This document shows positions 28,259 through 36,985 of a stretch of DNA of 64,000 nt, piece by piece (the stretch's first letter is position 1; each line of letters starts with the position of its first letter). The notes under the pieces were generated by a model. That model searched no databases and was not told the DNA's origin. It saw only the letters and a list, made by a program, of their open reading frames with translations. Made by a program: the position numbers and the translations under genes. Source of the stretch: Aliiroseovarius sp. M344 (GTDB lineage: Bacteria; Pseudomonadota; Alphaproteobacteria; Rhodobacterales; Rhodobacteraceae); assembly GCF_025140835.1 (NCBI RefSeq), contig NZ_CP081153.1:2803501-2867500 (forward strand), given 5' to 3'.

Positions 28259-28609
28259 TTAGTCGAAGACCATGACCGGGCGCACCTCGACCCGACCATA
28301 CTGCGCGTCCGGGATTTTGGCCGCGTAATGCAGCGCCTCGTCCAGGTCTTTGCAGTCAAAAATGTAATAGCCCCCCAATTGCTCTTTGGTCTCAGCAAAC
28401 GGACCATCAACCACCTCGGTTTTGCCGTTACGCACTGACACCGTGGTTGACATTGCAACGGGGTGCAACGCGTTGCCGCCAGCCATTTTGCCTGCGTCCT
28501 CAACCTCTTTGGTGAAATCAGTGTAGGACTGCATATAGGGGCCGAATTCATCGGTGCCCGGTTGGGGGCCATTGTCCTCGGCGTTATAGATCAAACACAT
28601 GTATTGCAT
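28259..28609 (-). CDS. YCII-related DGPF-motif protein
   Basis: This 116-residue protein starts MQYMCLIYNAED and carries the DGPF motif at 68-71 inside VVDGPFAETKEQLGG. DGPF proteins are the usual partners and targets of ECF42 sigma factors, with unknown biochemical role. ATG 28609 follows AAGGAACC. It leads the two-gene unit with the sigma factor, and the likely ECF42 promoter lies about 50 nt upstream. Confidence 0.94.
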   Translation of the reverse strand: MQYMCLIYNAEDNGPQPGTDEFGPYMQSYTDFTKEVEDAGKMAGGNALHPVAMSTTVSVRNGKTEVVDGPFAETKEQLGGYYIFDCKDLDEALHYAAKIPDAQYGRVEVRPVMVFD

Positions 28610-28659
28610 GGTGGTTCCTTCCATCTGTTGGGAAAGGCTTCAGGCCCTTCTGTGTACCA

Positions 28660-28686
28660 GACGTTCGACGATCGGCAAAATCGACA
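28660..28686 (-). promoter_or_regulatory. Putative ECF42-dependent promoter
   Basis: On the minus strand TGTCGA and CGTC are separated by 17 bp. As I recall, ECF42 promoters carry TGTCGA at -35 and CG(A/T)C at -10. The position 50 nt before the DGPF start fits self-regulation of the module. Confidence 0.65.
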
Positions 28687-28765
28687 TTTGATGTTGAGAA
28701 ATTTCAAAAAATGATCGCTTTGAGTTCGGACAACCGACTGCTGCGAATTGATTGAATGGCAGCGT

Positions 28766-28785
28766 TACATACAAAAAGGTACGTA
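28766..28785. promoter_or_regulatory. Inverted repeat resembling an HxlR-type operator
   Basis: TACATAC and GTACGTA are arranged as a nearly perfect palindrome (one mismatch) around AAAAAG. It resembles the TACxTAC-type sites bound by HxlR redox regulators near quinone oxidoreductase genes. It is nearly 300 bp before the MDR gene at 29069, and no HxlR gene is in the window. The rest of 28687-29068 shows only short, unconvincing frames. Confidence 0.35.
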
Positions 28786-29068
28786 TCTTCGGAAGCGCTG
28801 GCTCAGGTATGTGCACCGCAAACAACCGCCCGCAGTGCCAAAGGCTGGGGTTTACCCACGAAGGGCCGGTACAGGATGGTCCTTCCCGCTGTCGACTTGT
28901 GGGGCGCGGGCAACTTGGTGCTGCTTCTGCTTGGATTTCATAGCAAGACCTTTTTCATGTAGCCAGGCCAGCCACTTTCCTAATCCGCATGATTAAAGCG
29001 TGATTTGATGCTATGGCTTCAAACGCGAGATTACCGACAAAGCGCGCTCAATCTGGTAATGTGGTATT

Positions 29069-30040
29069 ATGACCGACACAACGACGATGAAGGCTGTAGT
29101 CTTCGACCGATATGGCCCACCGGAGTCACTTTCTCTTCGCGAGGTTCCTATCCCGCGTCCGGCTCCGGGTGAAATCCGCGTGCGGGTTATGGCGACGACA
29201 GTTAACCGCACCGACACCGCCACGCTTCGGGCGCATCCTTTTTTTGCGCGACTGATGACGGGGCTTCTCCGCCCGAAAATGCAGACGCTCGGCATGGATT
29301 TTTCCGGGGTCGTCGATGATCTGGGCGACGGCGTAGTCGCTTTCCAGCCCGGTGACCGGGTCTTTGGCCTTTTGCCAGAGAAATTCGGTGCCCATGCCGA
29401 ATATTTTTGCATGCCCGCCAACGGGGCGGTCGCCAGCATTCCCGGCGATCTCCCGTTCAACGAAGCAGTGGTCGGCGAAGGTGCATGGTATGCCAGCGCG
29501 ACGGTCGGGCTACTTTCGGAGGGCCAAGCTTGTTTAATTTACGGCGCGTCCGGTGCCATCGGTACCGCCGCGGTTCAGTTGGCAAAAGCTCAGGGCGTTA
29601 CGGTGACTGCGGTCGTCGGCACGCGGCACCTAGACCTTGCCAAGCGGCTCGGCGCGGACAGGATTATCAACTATGAAGAAGAAGATTTTACCGCGATAGG
29701 TGAAACTTTTGATCTGGTTTTCGACGCTGTCGGCAAGACCTCCTGGTTCGCCTGTCACAGGCTTCTGAACAAGAACGGGATGTTCGCTGCGACCGATCTT
29801 GGCCCGTTTTGGTCAAACATCCTTCTGAGCATGTGGTTCGGGATTTTCGGCAGCCGCCGCGTGCGTGTCCCATACCCCGAGGACGCGCCAGGATTCGTCC
29901 GGCACCTCGCAGACCTGATGGCAGAAGGCCGGTTCAGGGGCGTTTTTGATCGCAGTTATCCCTTGGAAGACATCGTAGAGGCATTCCGATATGTGGAGAC
30001 AGGGCAGAAGACCGGAATCGTCGTGATCGACGTTCAATAG
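29069..30040 (+). CDS. MDR family NAD(P)-dependent oxidoreductase
   Basis: This 323-residue zinc-free medium-chain reductase is quinone-oxidoreductase-like: N-terminal GroES fold (GPPESLSLREVPIPRPAPGE shortened to LREVPIPRPAPGE), Rossmann loop IYGASGAIGTAAVQLAK near 160, and no catalytic zinc cysteines at the usual places. It probably reduces quinones or unsaturated carbonyls with NADPH. The ribosome-binding site is weak. It converges with a paralogue at 30063-31016. Confidence 0.9.
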   Translation: MTDTTTMKAVVFDRYGPPESLSLREVPIPRPAPGEIRVRVMATTVNRTDTATLRAHPFFARLMTGLLRPKMQTLGMDFSGVVDDLGDGVVAFQPGDRVFGLLPEKFGAHAEYFCMPANGAVASIPGDLPFNEAVVGEGAWYASATVGLLSEGQACLIYGASGAIGTAAVQLAKAQGVTVTAVVGTRHLDLAKRLGADRIINYEEEDFTAIGETFDLVFDAVGKTSWFACHRLLNKNGMFAATDLGPFWSNILLSMWFGIFGSRRVRVPYPEDAPGFVRHLADLMAEGRFRGVFDRSYPLEDIVEAFRYVETGQKTGIVVIDVQ

Positions 30041-30062
30041 CAGGGCGCGGCGGCGGCTAAAA

Positions 30063-31016
30063 CTACAGCCTGATTACCAATTTGCCTTTCACTTCGCCAA
30101 AGCCGGTACGCTGCAATGCCTCGGGTACTGACGACAGCGGCAACACGGCATCAAGATGCGGTGCAATTTTCCCCTCGACGGCCAATTGCGCGACCTTTTC
30201 GGTCAGTTTCCGGCCGCTGGGAACCATCAACATCCCTATAGATTTCTTCTGAAGGCGAAAGCGAAGTCCACCAATGACGAGTTTCAGCAAGACCGCGACG
30301 TCTCCGCCCAAGGCCCTATAGACGCCACCGCGCGACAGAGCCCGCGCGATCCTGCCCGGGCCACGCGTGGCAACCATGTCCAATATCCAGTCCCATTGCT
30401 GGCCTGTTCGGGTAAAATCCTGCTGGCGAAAATCAAAGATCTCATCGGCTCCCAAGGACCTCAGCCAATCGATCTTGCTGGCGTTGTCCACAGCTGTGAC
30501 ATGCGCTCCTGCTGACTTCGCCAATTGGAGCGCCATAGTTCCCGACCCGCCACCGGCGCCGTTTATCAAAACTTTGTCGCCCGGCTTAAATCCTTCGGCG
30601 CCCGCAACGGCAATGCCACCGGCTTGCGGCAAACATGCGGCGACCTCGTCAGAGAGCCCATCCGGAACCCGGACCATCTGGGCGACTGGCGCACAAACAT
30701 ATTCCGCAAACCCGCCGCGTATCATGACAAGATCGCCCATGACCCTATCGCCGAACGAGAACCCGGTGGTGTTTGGGCCAAGCTTGTCAACTATGCCGAC
30801 GATGTCAGACCCTAGGACCGAGTGTTTTGGCCGCAGCAGCCCTCCCACGAGCCGCGCATAAAGCGGCGAACCGATCAGATATTCCCAGTCAGAGAGGTTC
30901 ACAGCGCAGGCTAGAACCCTAACCCGGATTTGTGCCTTGCCGGGCTCTGGAACAGGTATATCTGCAAGCCGAAGGTGTTCCGGCCCACCATATCTGTCCT
31001 GAACAATGGCCTTCAT
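30063..31016 (-). CDS. MDR family NAD(P)-dependent oxidoreductase (paralogue)
   Basis: This 317-residue relative of the preceding gene shares the pattern EHLRLADIPVPEPGKAQIRV, the family segment YARLVGGLLRPK, and a nucleotide loop INGAGGGSGTMALQLAKSAG. It also lacks structural zinc cysteines. The start is taken at the second ATG (31016), which has AGGAG five bases upstream; the first ATG (31019) is too close to that site. It ends 22 nt from the convergent MDR gene. Confidence 0.9.
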   Translation of the reverse strand: MKAIVQDRYGGPEHLRLADIPVPEPGKAQIRVRVLACAVNLSDWEYLIGSPLYARLVGGLLRPKHSVLGSDIVGIVDKLGPNTTGFSFGDRVMGDLVMIRGGFAEYVCAPVAQMVRVPDGLSDEVAACLPQAGGIAVAGAEGFKPGDKVLINGAGGGSGTMALQLAKSAGAHVTAVDNASKIDWLRSLGADEIFDFRQQDFTRTGQQWDWILDMVATRGPGRIARALSRGGVYRALGGDVAVLLKLVIGGLRFRLQKKSIGMLMVPSGRKLTEKVAQLAVEGKIAPHLDAVLPLSSVPEALQRTGFGEVKGKLVIRL

Positions 31017-31276
31017 CATTTCTCCTCTGCGTCCGGCACTTTCGATGCGAAATACCCGCAGGAACAGTTTGCGCTAGTTCAAGCGCGTTCTCAATCCTCC
31101 ATTCTGACGGCCAGACTTCTGCGCCACAGCGAACAATCGTCGCGTGGGCAACAGAAAACTACTTTACGTCCTTAGCGGGTTCCGCCGTGGACGAGATGTT
31201 CTGTAACCGGCTGTGGGAGAGGGGCAGCGTATGCCGGCGTTGTTCCGCAAGAAGGGCATCTGACCCGTACCCCAAC

Positions 31277-31310
31277 AAAAAAAGCCGCCGGGTTTCCCCA
31301 GCGGCTTTTC
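31277..31310 (-). terminator. Terminator of rpmI-rplT
   Basis: On the minus strand AAAAGCCGC pairs with the GCGGCTTTT side of GGCGGC around a CCC/GGG-containing loop, ending in seven T. The gene-free stretch 31017-31276 shows nothing else that I can support. Confidence 0.88.
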
Positions 31311-31332
31311 GATCTTTGATGCGGTTCAGACC

Positions 31333-31698
31333 TTAAGCGGCCAGAGCTGCCTGTGCTTTTTCAACGATCGCGCCGAATGCATCGGGCTCGTGAACGGCCA
31401 GATCGGCCAGAACCTTACGGTCCACTTCAACACCGGCCATGTTCAGGCCGTTGATAAAGCGCGAATAGGTCAGTGTTTCGTCATGCGAACGCACGGCTGC
31501 GTTGATCCGCTGGATCCACAGCGCACGGAAATTGCGCTTGCGGTTCTTGCGGTCACGGGTTGCGTATTGGTTCGCCTTGTCGACGGCTTGGCGCGCGACC
31601 TTGAAGGTGTTCTTGCGGCGGCCGTAATAGCCTTTTGCGGCTTTGACGACTTTCTTGTGACGGGCGTGAGTTGTGGTTCCACCTTTAACGCGGGACAT
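31333..31698 (-). CDS. rplT: 50S ribosomal protein L20
   Basis: This 121-residue, highly basic ribosomal protein has the L20 hallmarks: [20 protein letters not shown] trimmed to the HARHKK block, [20 protein letters not shown], and [17 protein letters not shown]20 is needed for early 50S assembly and in many bacteria represses its own operon. Located 14 nt after rpmI; pheS does not follow, unlike the common alphaproteobacterial order. Confidence 0.98.
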   Translation of the reverse strand: MSRVKGGTTTHARHKKVVKAAKGYYGRRKNTFKVARQAVDKANQYATRDRKNRKRNFRALWIQRINAAVRSHDETLTYSRFINGLNMAGVEVDRKVLADLAVHEPDAFGAIVEKAQAALAA

Positions 31699-31712
31699 AT
31701 CGGTATCTCCTC

Positions 31713-31913
31713 TTAACGATCGTAGGGCATGAAGCCCTTGACGATCTTGGCGTCGGGGGCGGACAGAGCGGCGGTACCGCGAGCATTACGGATGAATTTC
31801 TTCGTCCGTTTAATCATTCCGTGCTGTTTGCCAGCTTGGGCGGCCATGACCTTGCCGGTCGCAGACACCTTGAAGCGCTTCTTGGCGCTCGATTTGGTCT
31901 TCATCTTGGGCAT
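31713..31913 (-). CDS. rpmI: 50S ribosomal protein L35
   Basis: This 66-residue L35 protein begins [16 protein letters not shown] and ends FMPYDR, with the [17 protein letters not shown] block. The start is ATG 31913 with GAAGGAGA upstream; the longer open frame is not coding. It is the first gene of rpmI-rplT, with a promoter about 75 nt upstream. infC is not next to it. Confidence 0.98.
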   Translation of the reverse strand: MPKMKTKSSAKKRFKVSATGKVMAAQAGKQHGMIKRTKKFIRNARGTAALSAPDAKIVKGFMPYDR

Positions 31914-31986
31914 TTCCGTCTCCTTCGTAGATTCGGTTATTGCACGACTCGGCATGCCACTTGAGCCGGTCGCGCATGAAGTGCGG

Positions 31987-32015
31987 CGTATAGGCGGAAT
32001 CACTTAGGCTGGCAA
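31987..32015 (-). promoter_or_regulatory. Promoter of rpmI-rplT
   Basis: On the minus strand TTGCCA and TATACG lie 17 bp apart, giving a start near 31979 and a leader of about 66 nt. Confidence 0.65.
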
Positions 32016-32048
32016 GAGGTTTCTGCCGGCTTTTGGTCAGCTATCAAG

Positions 32049-32285
32049 CTAGGCAGCCAACATCACCTTCAAGCGACCCAGAACAGTGCGGAACGCGGTA
32101 AAAATATCCTCGATCTGATAACCACCAGGTCGCTGCATCATAGCGAGTGCAATAAGTCCACCGCCAATCATGAACATGATCGCGGGCACCCTTGGTGCAC
32201 GACCATCCCTGATCGCGGACATAAACGACGGAATTGACAGCGCAAGCACAACTATCCCGACAACTAAAAACGTATCTTCCCTCAT
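32049..32285 (-). CDS. Small two-helix membrane protein of unknown function
   Basis: This 78-residue protein has an N-terminal transmembrane helix (FLVVGIVVLALSIPSFMSAI), a basic loop RDGRAPRVP, a second helix (AIMFMIGGGLIALAM) and an amphipathic C-terminal tail. It resembles small membrane proteins found beside pyk in roseobacters, but I know no function. It lies 43 nt downstream of pyk, so it is probably co-transcribed with it. Confidence 0.75.
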   Translation of the reverse strand: MREDTFLVVGIVVLALSIPSFMSAIRDGRAPRVPAIMFMIGGGLIALAMMQRPGGYQIEDIFTAFRTVLGRLKVMLAA

Positions 32286-32328
32286 AACCGTCTCCTAAGC
32301 ACCCTACCCCAGATGCGTCGAGACTAGG

Positions 32329-33777
32329 TTACTCCTGATCTGTGGCAAAAATTTGCCGTTCGTCGCAAGGGGCCACACGTAGGATATTTGTTGTGCCCGG
32401 AACATTGAAGGGAACACCCGCGGTGACGACAATTTGGTCGGTTTCCGTTGCGAAACCAGCACTGCGCGCTGCCCGCGCTGCTGATACGACCGCAGCCTTG
32501 AACCGCAGCACTTCGTCGGGCGTAACGAAACAATTGGTCCCCCATGACAGGCACAGCCGCCGCGCCGTTCCGCGCAGAGGTGTCAAGGCAATGATCGGCA
32601 CACGCGGCCGTTCGCGTGAGGTCAGAAGAGCGGTTGTTCCTGACTGTGTGAAGCAGCAGATTGCCTTGATATCCGTGGTCTCGGCGATCTCGCGGGCGGC
32701 GGCGACGATCCCGTCAGCAACGCCGCTGCGCGTCGCAACGCGCGAGGCATCAACCATGTCCAGATAAGTCTGATCATGCTCTACCTCGATCGCAACGGCG
32801 TTCATTGTCGCCACGGCTTCGATTGGATACTGGCCAGCCGCGCTTTCGGCCGACAGCATGACCGCATCGGTGCCATCATAAATGGCGTTGGCCACATCTG
32901 ACACTTCGGCCCGCGTTGGCATCGGGCTTTCGATCATGCTTTCCAGCATCTGTGTAGCCACGATCACCGGCTTCCCGGCGCGACGGCAAAGCTGGATCAG
33001 GCGCTTCTGGATGGGGGGCACGGCGTGAACCGGAAGCTCTACGCCCAGATCACCCCGCGCGACCATGATTCCATCAGACACTTCAAGAATAGCGTCGAAC
33101 GCATCCACGGCGGCGGGTTTTTCGATCTTTGACAAGATCGCAGCGCGCCCTTGCGCCAATTCGCGCGCTTCTTCGACATCGGCGGCGCGCTGAACAAAGC
33201 TGAGCGCAAGCCAGTCCACACCCAACTGGCAGGCAAATTCCAGATCGGCGCGGTCTTTGTCCGACAAGGCGGCCAGAGGCAGCACAACATCGGGAACGTT
33301 TACGCCCTTACGGTCGGAAATCGTGCCGCCGACTTCAACGATGCAGTTCGCAAAATCCGGCCCGCAATCCTTGACCTTCAAGCGCAACTTGCCGTCATTC
33401 ACCAGCAGGGTAGAGCCCGATTTCAGCGCCGCAAAGATTTCCGGATGCGGAAGGCAGACACGATGCCCTTCGCCCGGTGTCTTATCCAGATCGAAACGGA
33501 AGTCCTGTCCTTCTTCGATATCGGCAGCCCCAGCAGCAAAAACCCCGCACCGCAGCTTTGGCCCCTGCAAATCGGCCAAAATCGCAATCGGGCGTTCCAT
33601 GTCCTTTTCGACCTGCCGCACAAGTGCATGGCGTTCGCGCTGTTCGTCATGGGTGCCATGCGACATGTTCATCCGGAACACGTCCGCTCCGGCCTCGAAC
33701 AAGGCGCGAATCATATCGTAATCGTTGGAAGCTGGACCGAGCGTGGCGACAATCTTGACGTTGCGATGGCGTCTCAC
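32329..33777 (-). CDS. pyk: Pyruvate kinase
   Basis: This roughly 482-residue glycolytic enzyme makes pyruvate and ATP from phosphoenolpyruvate. Visible parts are the start RRHRNVKIVATLGPAS, the barrel motif FRMNMSHGTHDEQ, a B domain, SKIEKPAAVDAFDAI, and the signature MVARGDLGVELP. I choose GTG 33777, with AGGAG nine bases upstream; the ATG at 33786 sits directly on the ribosome-binding site. The gene leads a unit with the small membrane protein. Confidence 0.97.
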   Translation of the reverse strand: MRRHRNVKIVATLGPASNDYDMIRALFEAGADVFRMNMSHGTHDEQRERHALVRQVEKDMERPIAILADLQGPKLRCGVFAAGAADIEEGQDFRFDLDKTPGEGHRVCLPHPEIFAALKSGSTLLVNDGKLRLKVKDCGPDFANCIVEVGGTISDRKGVNVPDVVLPLAALSDKDRADLEFACQLGVDWLALSFVQRAADVEEARELAQGRAAILSKIEKPAAVDAFDAILEVSDGIMVARGDLGVELPVHAVPPIQKRLIQLCRRAGKPVIVATQMLESMIESPMPTRAEVSDVANAIYDGTDAVMLSAESAAGQYPIEAVATMNAVAIEVEHDQTYLDMVDASRVATRSGVADGIVAAAREIAETTDIKAICCFTQSGTTALLTSRERPRVPIIALTPLRGTARRLCLSWGTNCFVTPDEVLRFKAAVVSAARAARSAGFATETDQIVVTAGVPFNVPGTTNILRVAPCDERQIFATDQE

Positions 33778-33892
33778 GAGGCACATCTCCTTCTTATTGG
33801 TCTAAAAACCGGGTTGTTTGCTCTATGCCCGAAAATGTTAGCGCTGACAACTGGCGCTTACCGAAAGGCTCGCATAAACGTGTCTGGCAAAT

Positions 33893-34648
33893 ATGAATGA
33901 CACGACCATGACATACCATCCCTATCACGTACTTGACGAAAACCGACCCTCGCGTTGGCTGATCACGTGCGATCACGCTGCAAACACCGTGCCATCCTGT
34001 GTTGGATCCGGTGATCTTGGTGTCGCACCAGAAGATATGGCACGACACATCGCTTATGATGTCGGTGCGGCCGGCGTCACCCGCCATTTGGCCGAACTGC
34101 TGGACGCCCCCGCGATCCTGTCTAACTTTTCGCGCCTTGTGATTGACCCCAACCGGGGCGAGGATGACCCAACGCTTGTGATGAAGCTGTACGACGGCAC
34201 AATTGTTCCCGCAAATCGCCATGTTGATGAGACCGAGCGCAATCGCAGGCTTGAAACGTTGTATTGGCCATATCACTCGGCTGTTGCGCGCCTTGCGTCC
34301 CGGCAGGACAACACTGTGATCGTCGCTATGCACTCTTACACCGCGCAGCTGCAGGGGCGCGACATTCGGCCATGGCATATTGCCATTCTTCATGATCGGG
34401 ACAGTCGGTTGGCAACGCCTTTGATCGCGCGTTTGCGCGAGGAACCTGATCTGTGTGTGGGCGAAAACGAGCCTTACGGCGGGCATCTTGATGGCGACAG
34501 CATCGACCGTCACGCGGTCGTGCCGGGCCGTGTCAACGTGTTGATCGAGATCCGAAATGATTTGATCGCGACCGAGGATCAACAACGTGCCTGGGCAGAA
34601 CGTCTGGCCCCGATCCTGACCGAGACCCTTGCAAAGATCGGGTTGTGA
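33893..34648 (+). CDS. N-formylglutamate amidohydrolase family protein
   Basis: This 251-residue protein belongs to the N-formylglutamate amidohydrolase (HutG-like) family: the metal-binding LITCDHAANTVP near residue 25, SRLVIDPNRGEDD, an AMHSYTAQL motif, and the C-terminal VLIEIRNDLI. The family hydrolyses amides of glutamate or similar acyl-amino acids. It is a stand-alone plus-strand gene with no hut genes nearby. A second, more diverged member lies at 47959-48735. Confidence 0.9.
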   Translation: MNDTTMTYHPYHVLDENRPSRWLITCDHAANTVPSCVGSGDLGVAPEDMARHIAYDVGAAGVTRHLAELLDAPAILSNFSRLVIDPNRGEDDPTLVMKLYDGTIVPANRHVDETERNRRLETLYWPYHSAVARLASRQDNTVIVAMHSYTAQLQGRDIRPWHIAILHDRDSRLATPLIARLREEPDLCVGENEPYGGHLDGDSIDRHAVVPGRVNVLIEIRNDLIATEDQQRAWAERLAPILTETLAKIGL

Positions 34649-34742
34649 TCGCCCCTCCGACCACACCAGCCAGCGCGACGGTTGACCTTGCAGGTTTCAC
34701 CCCCACTTGATGAAGTGACGCTATTGACCGAAAGGACATGCC

Positions 34743-35060
34743 ATGGATGACCAAACCCGCATTGAAATTGAAGCCGCCGCCTTTCGTCGGTTGCAGCGGC
34801 ACCTGATGCAAGACCGGCAAGACGTGCAGAACATCGATATGATGAATCTGGCCGGGTTTTGCCGCAACTGTCTATCGCGCTGGTATCAAGAAGCCGCAAA
34901 TGAACGCGGTATCGAGATGACCAAGGATGAAGGCCGCGCGGCGTATTACGGCATGCCATCTGACGACTGGAAAGCGAAGTTCCAGACCGAAGCCAGCCCG
35001 GAAAAGCAGGCGGAGTTCGAAGTGGCATTTAAAGAAAACGTGTTGGACGAGAAGCGCTGA
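34743..35060 (+). CDS. DUF1244 domain protein
   Basis: This 105-residue protein is a complete DUF1244 member: FRRLQRHLMQDR, then IDMMNLAGFCRNCLSRWY with its Cys pair (C-x-x-C), and GMPSDDWKAKFQ. It is a small helical cytoplasmic protein of unknown role that is widespread in alphaproteobacteria. ATG 34743 follows AAAGGAC. The stop is followed closely by the next gene. Confidence 0.92.
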   Translation: MDDQTRIEIEAAAFRRLQRHLMQDRQDVQNIDMMNLAGFCRNCLSRWYQEAANERGIEMTKDEGRAAYYGMPSDDWKAKFQTEASPEKQAEFEVAFKENVLDEKR

Positions 35061-35101
35061 CGCGTCCGTCCGACCAGCTTGCCGAGTTTACCCGCGATGC
35101 A

Positions 35102-35698
35102 TTGGCCGCAGGCAAAAGCCGCGACGATATCCGGGCGGCCTTAACCCAATCAGGTTGGGCACCGAACGAAGTCACGGAAGCGCTGGACGCGTGGGCCGAG
35201 ATTGACTTTCCAACACCTGTACCCCGCCCGCGCCCCTATGTGTCAGCGCGCGAGGCGTTCTTCTATGGCATCATGTTCGTCGCACTTGCCATGACCGCTT
35301 GGCATTTGGTGGCGCTGCTTCACAACCTGATTGACCATTGGATCGTCGACCCTCTTGACGAAAATGCTGGTCGCTATGCGCTCAGTTCGACCCGGTGGTC
35401 CATCGCGGCCCTGATCGTGTTTACCCCAACCTTCCTTGTTCTGAACCGGCGTACCGTTCGGGCCACAAAGGCGGACCCCGGAAAACGAAGGTCCGGTGTG
35501 CGAAAATGGTTTGGCTATGTTACCCTATTTCTCGCCTCACTCTCGCTTCTCGGCGACCTGATGGCGGTGATCTATGCGCTGTTGAGTGGTGATCTAACGC
35601 TGCGCTTTATTATGAAAGCACTGGTCGTTGCCGGGGTTGCAGGCGCAATCTTCGCCTATTTCCGCCAAGAAGCGGACGAGGCGCGTGATGGAGCGTGA
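35102..35698 (+). CDS. DUF5671 domain membrane protein
   Basis: This protein of at least 198 residues has an N-terminal helical motif (SRDDIRAALTQSGW) followed by VPRPRPYVSAREAFFYG and about four transmembrane helices, as in DUF5671 proteins. The only simple start in frame is TTG 35102, but the frame is open upstream and reads a plausible N-terminus (RPSDQLAEFTRDALAAG) back to a CTG at 35057 that overlaps the DUF1244 stop. I suspect translation begins there. Role unknown. Confidence 0.8.
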   Translation: MAAGKSRDDIRAALTQSGWAPNEVTEALDAWAEIDFPTPVPRPRPYVSAREAFFYGIMFVALAMTAWHLVALLHNLIDHWIVDPLDENAGRYALSSTRWSIAALIVFTPTFLVLNRRTVRATKADPGKRRSGVRKWFGYVTLFLASLSLLGDLMAVIYALLSGDLTLRFIMKALVVAGVAGAIFAYFRQEADEARDGA

Positions 35699-36083
35699 GG
35701 CATTTGGCCCCCTATTGATCGGCGTGTTGGTTGTCGGTGCAATTGCCGCCGGCCTGTCGATAACCGGCGGCCCAATCACGGCCCGCGCCGAAAAACGTGA
35801 CATGGCGCGGCTTGCCGATCTGCGAAAACTGCAGGCCGTCCTCACCTGTCTTTACAGCAATGATGATGTGCTGCCAGACACTCTGACCGCAGATGCGCGT
35901 TGTGCAGACACCCCTCCGATGACTGATCCGATCACAGATAAGCCATATGTTTACGAGAAGTTGTCGGACAAGACTTACCGCTTGTGCGCCGAATTTGAGC
36001 GGCCAGAGCTTATGAGCGACTTTGATTTAGGATCAGGGCAATTGCAACCAGAGAACAATTGCTTTGTTCTGTCCCAAAACTAG
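35688..36083 (+). CDS. Unknown single-pass membrane protein
   Basis: This 131-residue protein starts at ATG 35688, overlapping the previous gene by 11 nt. It has one N-terminal transmembrane helix (FGPLLIGVLVVGAIAAGLSI) and a periplasmic part with three Cys (LTCLYSN, ARCADT, RLCAEF, plus one near the end). The layout, helix then a helical ADLRKLQAVL segment, recalls a type IV pilin-like fold without the usual processing site. Function is unknown. Confidence 0.78.
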   Translation: MEREAFGPLLIGVLVVGAIAAGLSITGGPITARAEKRDMARLADLRKLQAVLTCLYSNDDVLPDTLTADARCADTPPMTDPITDKPYVYEKLSDKTYRLCAEFERPELMSDFDLGSGQLQPENNCFVLSQN

Positions 36084-36130
36084 GGAAGGCCAAAACCTTG
36101 ACCTTCTCCAGCAGGTTTTAGAACCGAATA

Positions 36131-36985
36131 TCAAACCGCTGTTTTCAGGCTTTCATCCAGATAAATCTCGCGCAGGCGCAGTGCCACCCGGCCCGCCTTG
36201 CCTTCACCAAGTGTTTTGTCGTCGATCTGCACCACAGGCATCACAAACGCTGATGCCGAGGTAAAGAACGCCTCGTCGGCATTCTGGGCCTCTTCGATGG
36301 TAAAGTTGCGCTCTTCGATTTCCATCTGTGCCTCTTGGGCATAGCGCAAAACGGCGGCGCGCGTGATCCCGTGCAGGATATCGTTGGACAGCGCGCGCGT
36401 GATGATCTTGCCGTCTTTCACAATATAGACGTTGTTTGACGTGCCCTCGGTCACAAAACCGTCTTCGACCATCCAAGCATCGTCGGCACCCGCGGCCTTC
36501 GCCATCATCTTGCCCATCGAAGGATAAAGCAGCTGCACCGTCTTGATGTCACGGCGGCCCCAGCGGATATCATCGATCGAGATGACTTTCATAGGCTTCA
36601 CGGTTTCAGCCAAGCCTGGCTTTGCTTGCGTGAACAAAACCACGGTCGGCTTCACCTCCTCAGGATCAGGGAAAGCGAAATCACGGTCCGACGCCGCCCC
36701 GCGTGAGATTTGCAGATAGATCAACCCCTCGTCGATGTCGTTCAGGCGCACCAGTTCGCGATGCACGTCCAACAGGTCTTCGGTTGAAATCGGGTTCTCC
36801 ATGTCCAGCTCGCGCAGCGACCGCATCAGTCGCTCGGCATGGCCGTCAAAAGCGATCAGCTTACCGCCCAGAACACTTGTCACCTCGTACACCGCATCTG
36901 CAAACAGGAAGCCACGGTCAAAGATTGAAATCTTGGCCTCGGTTTCAGGCAAATACTCTCCGTTCACATAAACGGTGCGGGTCAT
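36131..36985 (-). CDS. dat: D-amino-acid transaminase (class IV aminotransferase)
   Basis: This 284-residue PLP enzyme resembles D-alanine aminotransferase. The Schiff-base lysine is Lys148 in DIKTVQLL; TEGTSNNVYIV and ITRAAVLRYA complete the fold-type IV core. It transfers amino groups between D-amino acids and 2-oxo acids such as 2-oxoglutarate/D-glutamate. ATG 36985 has AAGGAGA upstream; the longer frame lacks support. Branched-chain aminotransferase is a less likely label. The nearby dgcN-dgcA genes suggest a link in D-glutamate metabolism. Confidence 0.87.
   Translation of the reverse strand: MTRTVYVNGEYLPETEAKISIFDRGFLFADAVYEVTSVLGGKLIAFDGHAERLMRSLRELDMENPISTEDLLDVHRELVRLNDIDEGLIYLQISRGAASDRDFAFPDPEEVKPTVVLFTQAKPGLAETVKPMKVISIDDIRWGRRDIKTVQLLYPSMGKMMAKAAGADDAWMVEDGFVTEGTSNNVYIVKDGKIITRALSNDILHGITRAAVLRYAQEAQMEIEERNFTIEEAQNADEAFFTSASAFVMPVVQIDDKTLGEGKAGRVALRLREIYLDESLKTAV

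Noticed and set aside
28748..28996. Overlapping short plus-strand frames and a 29-codon minus-strand frame with a fair ribosome-binding site
   Set aside because: No frame shows family similarity or a codon pattern, and the three plus frames contradict each other. No gene is supported here.
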